Below are positions 29,201 to 38,800 of a stretch of DNA of 64,000 nucleotides, in pieces. Origin of the DNA: Protonemura montana (lineage: Eukaryota > Arthropoda > Insecta > Plecoptera > Nemouridae). Location of the stretch: the NCBI GenBank assembly GCA_947568835.1, contig OX387612.1:4340001-4404000 (forward strand), read 5' to 3'. The position numbers and the translations under genes are program-made. Position 1 is the first letter of the stretch. Each line of letters starts with the position of its first letter. Below the pieces are notes generated by a model, which made no database searches, had not been told where the DNA came from, and was given only the letters and a program-made list of their open reading frames with translations.

Positions 29201-32200
29201 AGGACTTTTTTTCTTAAAAAACAACACCGTAAAACCACTTTTAAAGACACAAAAATCATTGTTTGCAGGATTCAACAGCACTAAGATATTATGCAACAAC
29301 TTTTTCCAGAAACTTCCAGTAATGAAGATTCTAGAACATTTCTGTACTACCCCTGTAGCTATATGCTCGTGTCACTCACACATTGAGTGGGTGTGGCTCG
29401 TGGTTGCCGAGGCAGGGGAACACGGGGATGTCTCCAAACGTTGTCTTTAGTTGGTCCAGCACTCGGATGAGAGTCTGGTTGTTGTGTAAGTAGCTCGTGT
29501 CCCACACGCCGTGGTCCACTAGGTCACCCGTCATGTAAACGTAGTCAACCTGGAACAACGAAGTTACTTTGAGTATTCACCGCCTTGTGGTGATTCGCTA
29601 GAATCATATATCCAATTAGCTCAATAGGGAAATCTACTTAAGATTATTATTTAATTATTATCATTGTGTTTAAATACGCGTTTAAAATAAAATCTGAAGT
29701 TTTTTTTCTTTTCATAATCCGATCATAACTTTTCTATTTATATTTGTTTTAAGAATGGCTAAAATAAGAATTCTCTTGGCGGGATGAAAACGGGCTGTGA
29801 TTAACTACACGTAGTTCTGACGTCATTATGTTGTATCCTTTGCGTTCGCTTCTGTTTCTTGACGTCATAATGACGTCAGATTTCACTTCATGTCTTAAAA
29901 AAGGCGACCCTCGTTTTCGTACGAGATCCAAACGCAAACATTTCAAACGGGTATATTTTATTCAAAATTTGATTTAGAAGAAAATAAACAAATACGTGTT
30001 CATTATTTTCTCACAAAAAAAAAATAGTTTCAAATTTAAAGAGATTTCCCTATTAGTTAGAGCAACACCCCTGACAGGTAGAGGTCGAGGTTTGATTCCC
30101 TGTTTAGGTTAATAATTAAAGAGTTGAAAACACACTTTTGTAAGACTGTCTGTTTTTCCTTGCCTAGGCTCAATTTTTACAAAAATCTAATTGCCAAATG
30201 GAAGGTTTGTTTGAAAAGGACAGCCATAAGCGCCATCGGGTGGTACTTACTGTTACCACGTATTGCCGGCCTCGTTTGCTCAGCGGAAAGTTTAACATCA
30301 AAGTTTTTTCTCCGACTTAAACGTACACACTCGAGCGTCCAACAAATAAATGCTGAGTCACAGCATACAACGTTCATGTTCTGGCTGAACTATTATAAGT
30401 AGCAGAGTCGCTACATATGTGGCAGAGTCGCTAAATATGTGGCAGAGTCGCTAAATATGTGGCAGAGTCGCTAAATATGTGGCAGAGTCGCTAAATATCC
30501 GCCAGGTGTGCCATACGGTTTGTTTGCAAACCTGATGGTTATCAGCGATGTGCGTGACCCCATCGACGACGACCTCCCACGGAATGTCGCAGACTCGGTA
30601 ATCGCCCCAACGTCCGGCGGTCGCGTTGGGAAACTCGGGGATTCCCTGGTCCGAGCGGCAGCACATCGGTTCTCCGCACTCTGCGTTCCCGCCCACCAAG
30701 TAGTTGGGGTCGAAGTGGACGTCGGTTATGTGGGCGACGGTAAACGGGTTGGCCTTGACCTCCTGGTAACATGAGAAACAATGCGTTGGCATTGCGTTGG
30801 CAAGGAAGCTAATGAAGCAGTTACGCCCATAGTAAACAATGCAACAAATGTAGTAATAGAAAATGTAGAAGTAGCAAATTTCCTAGGTCTTATTATAGAT
30901 AATAGATTAAAGTGGGGTTGCCACATTGATGCCCTGGCAACTAAATTAAGTAGGGCACTGTTCTCAGTAAGGTCAATACGAAGAATTTCGGATATCGATA
31001 CAACTAAGTTAGTTTATTACGCTAATATTGAATCTAGAATAAGGTATGGCCTTGAGTTTTGGGGTAGCACTCCAAAAAGCAGGAAAATTTTCGTACTTCA
31101 AAAGAAAGCTATAAGAATTATGCTTAACAAGGGAAACCGAGTTCATTGTAAGCCTCTTTTTCGAAAACTGAATATATTTACATTATATAGTTTATACATA
31201 TTACAAATAACAGTGCAAATTAAAATACAATATGACGGACTGCAGAAAGTTAAAGATAGTCATCAACATTTCACCCGAAATGGAGACAACTTGAATGTTA
31301 GTTTATGCAAAATGTCAGCTATGCAACTGTCACCTGAACAGATGGGAATCAAGATTTTTAACAAACTCCCAATAAATATTAAGCATGCAGCATCAACAAA
31401 TATGTTCAAAGAGAGAATAAAACTGTTATTGATGGATAAAGCATGCTACAGCGTCAAAGAGTTCATTGACTGCTTAGAATAAGTATTAGCTATACCTGAC
31501 GAGCTGTGCAAAAACTGTGACTATAGATTTAGATTTTTATATTTACAATTTTACAATTTTATGTCTACAATTTTATATTTACAATATTATTGCATTTAAT
31601 GTATGTCTGTAAACCAGCATCTTTGTATGTTTTATGGTAAAATGACAATAAACTACTACTACTACTACTACTATAGGGACACGGGTCTACGCGATATCAC
31701 CAGGGTTAAGCGACATTGCGCTGGGTCAGGTATTGGATGGGTGTCCATCGAACGTATTGGCGCGTCGGAAACACTGGTTCTTGTGAGATAATAACTGAAG
31801 TTGAGCAACACTACGCTGGGTAATGTATTGGTGACCATCATTCATATGACCAGTTCTGTTCAGGAGAGAGGTTGGAGTGATGTACAACAACTTCATTCGC
31901 CTTGCTTATCAACCTCTCGACAGCATGGATTTGTGGAGGAATCCTGTTGCTCGCGTTGTACCGTCCTTTGAAAGGGATGTTAAGCCGGTGGTCCCCTTGG
32001 TGCTCTTCGACAAAAGAAGACCACCTGCTGTAACCAGGTTTCCCCTCCTCCCTTCTAGTCTAGGCTAGGTTAGGTTCTTAAACAACTGTATTTTAACCTA
32101 TAAAATTATTTTTAAATATTTTCACAATTCCAGAATGAAATGGGAGTTATAACGATTGCAGTGGCGATTTACACTTGCAGTGAATTAGAGATGTTTCTGT

Positions 32201-34114
32201 CAGCTAGGAGCTCAACACAGAATCTAAAAGTTTTTTTTTTACTTGGCGCAAGCAATTCATCTGATCAAGTCCTAGCGGTTTTTATTATTATCAACACTAT
32301 AACCGTCTCAAAGGTTGATGTCCAAACAAGGACGTAAAGTTATAGTGTTGTAGTGGTAATGGTTATAGTGTTGATAGTAATAAAATACTCTGCGCATTGC
32401 AAGCGTTTGCAATTTAAATAAGATTTCATCTAAAAATACAACGAATCCAACGTCAAATTGGAGTTATTCGAGTTTGACAGGTTGTGACGTGATATAGCGT
32501 CACTAGAATCAAAGTGACTGTAAGCATTCACAGCCTCTTGCTTCTACTCCTTGGAGATCTGTCATTCTCATCAAATTCACTAAAATCGTCTCAAAAGTAG
32601 CTCAATTGGTTAGAGCAACACCCGCGATAGGTGGAGATCGGGGTTCGAGTCCCTGTTTGAACATCAATTTTTGAGACGGTTATAGTGTTGATAATAATAA
32701 AATACCCCGCGCAATGCAAGCGTTTGCAATTTAAAAAAGATTTCATCTAAGTCCTAACTTTCTACACAGCGTTCTAATCAACGTGCCTGCCATCCGAAAT
32801 CTACATCATTGCTTTCACCTTGCGTCCTTATTTTTAAATCTCGTGCGTACTCACATCCTTGGGTCCCGCCTTACGCTGGGGCTTGGGCGTCGTCCCGAGG
32901 TCCACGGTCCACTCCCGGCTTGGATCGTCACGACCGCATTCATCAGCCTGCATCAGCATTGAGCACATCCGAGGCGTGGTCAGGTTGCCGTTGGCCAGGA
33001 CATACTCCATCACATCCTACAGCATGGAATCGGCAGCAGTTTTATTTTCAGCGGAGCTTGGATGCCTATAAATGGATTGTCCATCGGGGCAGATTATGAA
33101 GCTATTCTAATCAGCATTATTGAATAAGTATAATAATGAATAATTTGAATAATAACTTGAATAATTTTTTTTACTTTGCCGTTTCTCCATAAAGGCAGTG
33201 TATCTGTCAAAGCTTTATCTGTGATAGTCTTTGCCTCATAAGGATGGAATATCTGTGCAAGCTTCATCTGTGGTTGCCTTTGCCTCATAAGGATGGAATA
33301 TCTGTGCAAGCTTTATCCGTGGCAGTCTTTGCCTCATAAGGATGGAATATCTGTGCAAGCTTTATCTGTGTTAGTCTTTGCCCCATAAGGATGGAATATC
33401 TGTGCAAGCTTTATCAGTGGTAGTCTTTGCCCCATAAGGATGGAATATCTGTGCAAGCTTTATCTGTGGTTGTCTTTGCCCCATAAGGATGGAACATCTG
33501 TGCAAGCTTTATCTGTCGTAGCTTTTGCCAGATAAGGATGGAATATCTGTGAATGTGGTAGCCTTTTTCGATAAAGATGGAGCACAATGAATATTATAAC
33601 CCTTAAAGAATACACAACGACAAAACCGTGACCCACCAAGTTAGCGATCACCGTTCCTTCGCAAACTCGATTTGTCGTCAAGCTCAGCGACTCGCACAGG
33701 TTTATCAAGATCTGTCCGATCTCTTCGGTCGAATTCCCTGCCGCGTGCGCGTTGAGTATCGTGTTAACGCCCAGCGTACACAGAGAACACGTGAGGATCG
33801 ACTTGCGTGGTCCAAATCGTCCGTTGTTCTGCCAGTTGGTGAAGCGTAGTTCGGAAGGCAAGGCGTACTTTTCCAGGGCTTCGGAGAGGAATGGGGTCTT
33901 GACGCCGGTCAGGTGGTAGTCGAGGAAGTCAACGGAGAATTCCTCAGCGAGCTCTTCGTCTGATGGGGAAAGAACGAATTAGACAAGAATTTTCTTGCTT
34001 CCTTGCTTACTAGCGTCCTTGCCAATCAAATAATTGCATCAACTTACAATCAAATGCATATCCGGTCCCCAGCAAACTAATCGTCAAACACGTAAACACA
34101 ATAAGCGAACGCAT
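23272..34114 (-). CDS. SMPD1-like: Acid sphingomyelinase (sphingomyelin phosphodiesterase), complete, 9 exons
   Basis: Exons in transcript order: 34114-34048, 33959-33637, 33016-32855, 30762-30532, 29549-29380, 28405-28211, 27934-27764, 24968-24788, 23622-23272. They sum to 1851 bp (616 aa plus TGA), close to vertebrate SMPD1 length. A signal peptide (MRSLIVFTCLTISLLGTGYA) is followed by a saposin-B domain (about residues 80-150, CSLC...NLC...RVC) and a calcineurin-like metallophosphatase domain. Zinc and catalytic residues are all present: D198 and H200 (TDVHFDPNY), D270 (TGDLVDH), N310 and H311 (GNHE), H418 (IYHIPPG), H452 and H454 (GHTH). The enzyme hydrolyses sphingomyelin to ceramide and phosphocholine in lysosomes or after secretion. 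AATAAA on the coding strand at 23256-23261 lies just after the stop. Most of its introns are packed with repeats. Confidence 0.96.
23770..24690 (+). mobile_element. 5S-derived SINE with about 10 tandem 91-bp modules (sphingomyelinase intron 8)
   Basis: Tandem 91-bp units each contain gagaggttggagggatgaaa, gttaagcaacactgcgctgg and gtattggatgggtgaccatc. The last unit runs into the SINE body (cagcaacttcactcgccttg, cttatcaacctctt), which is then truncated at a foldback fragment (agactcgtgtctacttt, about 24690). The junction shows that the array is the internal module of a SINE and not an independent satellite. Confidence 0.88.
25060..27165. repeat. 189-bp satellite array, about 11 copies (sphingomyelinase intron 7)
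   Basis: The phrase ggcgtttttaat recurs every 189 bp from 25252 to 27141. Units contain ggcaaatgtgtaacaacc, gcgacttattatcattcaat, a T8-T9 run, and attggaggcgttagaggggt. Copies differ at only a few positions and in T-run length, and the first unit is the most diverged. The array makes up most of this 2.8-kb intron. The family was not seen elsewhere in the window. Confidence 0.93.
27577..27655 (+). pseudogene. tRNA-like sequence (degenerate tRNA or SINE head)
   Basis: The A-box-like ATAGCTCAGTTAGTAGAGC gives a sound D-arm. The B-box-like gcgttcgtatcc is imperfect, and the outermost bases pair (gtgc with gcac) before a T-run terminator-like attttt. The anticodon arm does not pair and the acceptor stem has mismatches. 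It is called a tRNA-derived relic and not a working tRNA. It lies in sphingomyelinase intron 7. Confidence 0.45.
28510..29040. repeat. 92-bp satellite array, about 5.8 copies (sphingomyelinase intron 5)
   Basis: Units contain gttgaaactgttgccatgac, cttccaatcacatgcagtga and gagctagagatccaacttat. The phrase gccatgac recurs every 92 bp (28534, 28626, 28718). Not seen elsewhere in the window. Confidence 0.9.
30040..30390. repeat. tRNA-like SINE fragment and an interspersed repeat (sphingomyelinase intron 4)
   Basis: At 30050-30120, ttagttagagcaacacccct and gaggtttgattcc resemble the tRNA-derived family. At 30202-30310, a segment with gtacttactgttaccacgt, ttgccggcctcgtttgctcag is about 80-85% like 60540-60640, so it is a second-locus repeat of unknown class. 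Confidence 0.55.
30400..30500. repeat. 20-bp minisatellite, 5-6 copies, next to the sphingomyelinase exon 4 donor
   Basis: Exact 20-bp units tggcagagtcgctaaatatg end about 31 bp before the minus-strand donor of exon 4 (30531). Confidence 0.88.
30775..31680 (+). mobile_element. 5'-truncated LINE (jockey/CR1-type reverse transcriptase C-terminal part)
   Basis: An open frame at 30781-31482 encodes the region after the RT catalytic core: NFLGLIIDNRLKW, YYANIESRIRYGLEFWG, LQKKAIRIM, and a C-terminal IKIFNKLPINIKH. This is typical of jockey/CR1-clade LINE proteins. The 3' end is an AATAAA followed by a (TAC)n tail ending at about 31672. The frame is intact but truncated upstream of the catalytic motif. 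The insertion is in antisense orientation in sphingomyelinase intron 3, with its 5' end within about 10-30 bp of the exon 4 acceptor. Confidence 0.85.
31677..32085 (+). mobile_element. 5S-derived SINE copy directly after the LINE tail
   Basis: Shows gatatcaccagggttaagcg, attgcgctgggtcaggtatt and ggatgggtgtccatcgaacg, then a second partial module and the family body (cgccttgcttatcaacctct, tggatttgtggaggaatcct) with a gctaggttaggttc 3' region. It begins where the LINE (TAC)n tail ends. Confidence 0.8.
32275..32755 (+). mobile_element. tRNA-derived foldback element, composite (sphingomyelinase intron 3)
   Basis: A truncated copy ending in gcgcattgcaagcgtttgcaa (about 32385-32405) is followed by a fuller copy. 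That copy has leader gtgacgtgatatagcgtcac, a tRNA-like core (gtagctcaattggttagagc ... ggagatcggggttcgagtcc) and tail gagacggttatagtgttgat, ataataaaataccccgcgc. The A and B boxes look intact. Confidence 0.75.
33180..33565 (-). repeat. 49-bp satellite array, about 7.5 copies, inverted (sphingomyelinase intron 2)
   Basis: Units read gcctcataaggatggaatat and ctgtgcaagctttatctgtg on the plus strand, the reverse complement of the 4055-4420 array in EFA6 intron 5. Confidence 0.9.
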
Positions 34115-35813
34115 GATGCCGATTTTAACACTCCTCGGTGGAGTTATGTGATCCGGTCTTTAGGTATGATCAACAAAACCGTTCAACACTGACTGGCCGC
34201 TTTTTATTTCCGTTTCTTATTCTTATACCAAAGTCTGCAATCAGAGATAGCATCTGGAATGATGTTGTCTGATCTTCATTAATTACAGCGAATAATCTCG
34301 TATGAGATAATTGGTTTGCTTCATTCTATTACTTGCTCAATATCTTAAACATTTAGGTATTAATTTTTCATGATCAATCAAAGTTATTGATTGCCTTTAC
34401 TATAATAGATTACAAAAACCGCTAGTTATCAAGGCAACTGATCCGTGGGGATTAACAATGGATATAAACTTTTTTTTAATCAGGTGATGGATCGTTAGAT
34501 TAACCGATTGACTGGGTCATGAACACAATATAAAATACTTTATATCTTAATTCTTACGTCACTTCTTTATCTCGCCCACACCCACACCCATGAAAACACC
34601 TGGTTGGGTGGAAAAACTGTGGCACGCTTGCGCTATCACTTGCACTAGTTTTTCAAGACATAAATTTTAATTAAAAAAGACACTCTTCGGGTTGCTGTTC
34701 TGAGAAAAATCGGTTCTCGTGAGATCACCGAAGTTAAGCAACACTGAGCTGGGTCAGGTATTGGATGGTTGACCATCGTACACATGACCAGTTCTGTTTG
34801 GGAGAGAGGTTGGAGGGATGAAAGTTAGTACAGCAACTTCACGCGCCTTGCTTATCAACCTCTCGACAGCATGGATTTGTGGAGGAATCCTGTTGTTCAC
34901 GTTGTACTGTTCTTTTGGAAGGGTGCTGTTCGACAGGAATAGGTTATGTGCCGGCAACGGGTTTCCCCTCCTCCCTTTTAGACTAGGTTAGGTTAGACAG
35001 GGTATACTTCATTAGACCAGTGCGACAGGGTATGTTGTTAAAACACTGCGTTGTTCAACCCCAAAAATCAATCAATCTATTGGTTGTTTTTTTAAATCGC
35101 TTTTATTTTTCATCCATTTTTTACAACAGGTAGAAAATGTAATTTTCTTAATTTAATTTATACATTTGGCTCCGATATCCTTCTAATATATTAATCAGCG
35201 ATTAAAATGTCGTTAAATGTTTGCTAATTTGTCTTTAGTAAATTTGATGTGAAATTTACCAACTGCAAAGAAGAAGTTAATATTTTATGTAATGCACAAA
35301 TTTTATAACATTTTAAAATAGGTACGTAAAATGCTTGCAACCCATTTTCTTCTGTGGTTGGCAATATTTCTGTGTTCCAATTTTTTCCTTGTGTTTTCAT
35401 TCAAAAACCAACTCCTAGTAAATACAGCATATCATCGTTGAAGACCAACCTAATACAAACACAATTTATTAAACGTCAGTCAAAGATGGCGATCATAACC
35501 TCAAATTAACTTTTGGTCGCGTTTTTAAGTCAAAAAAAATAAAATGCAGATAGTATTTTAGGTTTTGATGCACTCAACATAAATTACTGTATGCCTTGCT
35601 CTGGGAGTGAAAATGACGATTAGAATATTTTGCTGTCTGCAAGACTTCGGCGAAGGCGGCAAAATATTGAGCCAACCTTGTTGCTGCAGCTGCAGTTGAA
35701 TGTAAAATGTGGCCAAATCGAGCCAGCTCATTGGCTGAAAAGACGGTGACTAGCCACGAGGCATTCAACGAAGATACAAGCCATTATTCTTTTGTTGCAG
35801 AACCGCTTTCACA
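34115..35813. other. Intergenic region between the divergent sphingomyelinase and ELP5 genes
   Basis: The two genes point away from each other, so their promoters must lie here. No convincing core promoter element was identified. The region contains a 5S-derived SINE (34690-35085) and otherwise AT-rich sequence. Confidence 0.5.
34690..35085 (+). mobile_element. 5S-derived SINE, single-module copy
   Basis: The head atcggttctcgtgagatcacc, gaagttaagcaacactgagc, tattggatggttgacc is the part most like 5S rRNA in the window. The family body follows (tggatttgtggaggaatcct, ggttatgtgccggcaacggg) and a 3' end near ttgttaaaacactgcgttgt with an (AATC)n-like tail. Confidence 0.85.
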
Positions 35814-38800
35814 ATGTTGAGCGCGTTGGTAAAAAACTCAGAGTCAAGTCCCAGCATCCTGATCCAGGATTCTCTTGACGCGCCAGGATCGTCACTGCTG
35901 CGAGCCGTGACGAGCATCTTATCTTCCAGACATCCTTCGATTCACATTGCTTGTCTCGATAACCGACCGGAACGCTTCAAGCCCCAGCTCAAACTCTCAC
36001 AAGGTCAGTAGAGTTTTGAACACACAATACCAAATAGCACAACTTGATAATGCCTACAAATTCTGGGTAGAGATCGTGTAACTTCTCCAATGGTGATCGG
36101 GACCGTTATCTTGGTAAATTCTAGGGTTAATAGCAGGAGTAGCAGGATTTGTAAATAACATTCTAGAAGCACGTGACAACCACAAACCAGCGATTGGAAT
36201 ATTTTATGACTTTAAAAAAGCTTTCGATTTAATCTCCCACAGGAGGCTGCTTTCAAAACTAGAAAGGCTTGGGATAGCTGGGATAGGAAACAAATGGATA
36301 GAATCATACTTAAAAAATAGAAGACAATCGGTACATATATACAGTAATGGAAGAACTTACATATCTCAAGAAACTACAACTAACATCGGAATCCCCCAGG
36401 GGTCGGTCTTATCGCCTTTGCTGTTCATTTTATTTACAAATGACCTTCCCGAAAGTGTAGAACAGGGAGAACTGATACTCTTCGCGGACGACACCACTCA
36501 CTTTCTATCTAACCCGGACCAGAGAATCTTAATAGAACAAGCAAACAAGGCAGTAAGCGCTCTAGATAATTGGTGCAACCAAAATGACATCTTCTTGAAT
36601 GACGCGAAAACAACTTGCATGAGATACACGGCTAAGGAAAAGACTGACACAAGCCCTTACATTAAACTACACGGGAAAAGTATCGCGCTACAAACGAATA
36701 CGAAGTTTCTTGGTCTTCACCTCGGTGACGGTACTGACTGGTGCACACACATCGACACAATAAGCAAACAAATTGCGTCAAGTTGCCTATTGCTAAAAAG
36801 ACTAATGGAGGTGGCCGGACTAGCAGCAAGTAAGCTAGTATACCATGCTTACATACAAGCAAAACTTAGTTACGGAATCATACTCTGGGGCAACCACTCA
36901 AAAACCCAAAGACTATTTAAACTGCAAAAAAGAGCTGTTCGGTATATGGCCAAAGCGAGCAGAAATCCAACAGCTGAGGTCTACATAAAAGATTCATGTA
37001 AGACTTTATTTCAACGTTTTAACATAATGACTTTAGCATGTATTTATATTTATCAGGTGATAATGTATGTTGTAAAAACAAATGCACACAAGGGGGAATT
37101 AACACACTCACATGACACAAGAACAAAACAAAACCCAAAAACAAAGATGCATAGGCATAAGTACTACACAAGGTCGCCACTGTACGCGGGTATAAAATTG
37201 TATAGTGCATTGCCCATCAATATTAAAAATAACACAACTAGTTTTAAACAAAACCTTGAATCTTTTCTTTTAGAAAAAAGCTTTTACAAGGTGGATGAAT
37301 TTTACAAGCTTTGACCTGTTGTGTTCAAACTGCACATTGTATTCATTGTATATTGTAAATATATTGCATTGTTTAACTGACGTATCCAATATCATGTATG
37401 TGATCAAAAAGGAAATAAAAACAAAAATACAAAATACAAAAAATACATTTTATTTAACGAGATCACGTTCATGATCTCTATTGAAATAGTTACATTATCG
37501 ATACCCAAATTCTTTACCAATGTAAATAAATGCTAAACCTCTTGTTTAGCCTCTAAACAGTTAAGTAGTTAAACAGTTAAGTTAAGCAACACTGTGCTAG
37601 GCCAGGTATCGCCTTGCTTATCAACCTCTCAACAGCATGGATTTGTGGAGGAATCCTGTTGTTCGCGTTGTACCGTCCTTTGGAAGGGACGTTAAGCCAG
37701 TGGTCTTTAACAGGAGTAGGCTCCGTGCCAACCCGAATTCCTCGCCACCCCGAATTCCTCGCCTCTCTTTTAGGTTAGTTTTATCATCATCCACTCATTC
37801 ACCGACGCCATTAGACCAGTGCCACATGGCTCGTTGTCAAAACAATGCGTCAATTAGCCTCACAAATCAATCAACCAACAATCACAATCTTCGTTTGCGT
37901 TCACCATCGCTACTCCAAGTTCCTATACGTTCCCTCCGTGAACGTCAACTCGAAAGCCACCTCCCTCCTCTGCGGATCCCCGTTCAGCTCCCGCTCCGCA
38001 CTCTTCCTCAGCAACCGCCAAAGCATCTTCGTCCGTGAATCAAACACAACGAACAGCAAACACAACATGGCGACAGGCGCCGGCGCAGTCACTTTAAACA
38101 ACCAATCGACAACCACCGTCTTCCTCCCGAGCTCGTAGACCAGCTCGAAGATCGTGGTGACGCCGAAGAAGAAGAACATCAGAATGACGGTCGCCAACTG
38201 TCCGATGGCGACCGCCTTGTCGTAACCGGCCGCCGAGACCTCGGGCTTGACGAGACCGAACAAATCGGTGATCTTCACGACGATGCTCGCCATCAGCGCA
38301 ACATTCGCTACGCAGATTCCGAACGCGGGCGTCAAGTACAAGACGTACTTGGCCGTGCGATCCGGCCAGAGAAAGTGCGCGCGTTGGTTCCACGCCGCGA
38401 GCGCGACCACCGGCAAGACGGGAACGACCCACGCGACCAGGTTGACTTTCTTCGAGACTTCCGGCGAGAACCAAGCGCCGGTCATTGCAACGACCATCGC
38501 GACCTGCCAGAAGTAGTGCGCCAGCCGGGTGTAGTTGAGCGCCACGTGGAGCAGGATCCAGCGCTGGCTCGAGTTGACGTTGGTGTCGTAGAGTTCGCGC
38601 AGCCAGAGCATGACGAGGTGGGCCGAAGCTGCGATCGTCAGGTGGATCAGAGTCTTGTTGCTCGCCGGTTGCCGCCACTGGGGCACGAAGACCGCGGTGA
38701 TGGCGATCATGGCAAAGCCGACCAATGAAAAGAGGCTGACGATGAGAAAAACGGCGTCTTGGGGACCGATTCCGCGCGGACCAATCGGCTGTACCGGCCG

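Noticed and set aside
38094..38678. Arg-rich frame of 194 aa on the minus strand
   Set aside because: It is an out-of-frame shadow of the GC-rich seven-helix region, which has clear membrane helices in the other frame.
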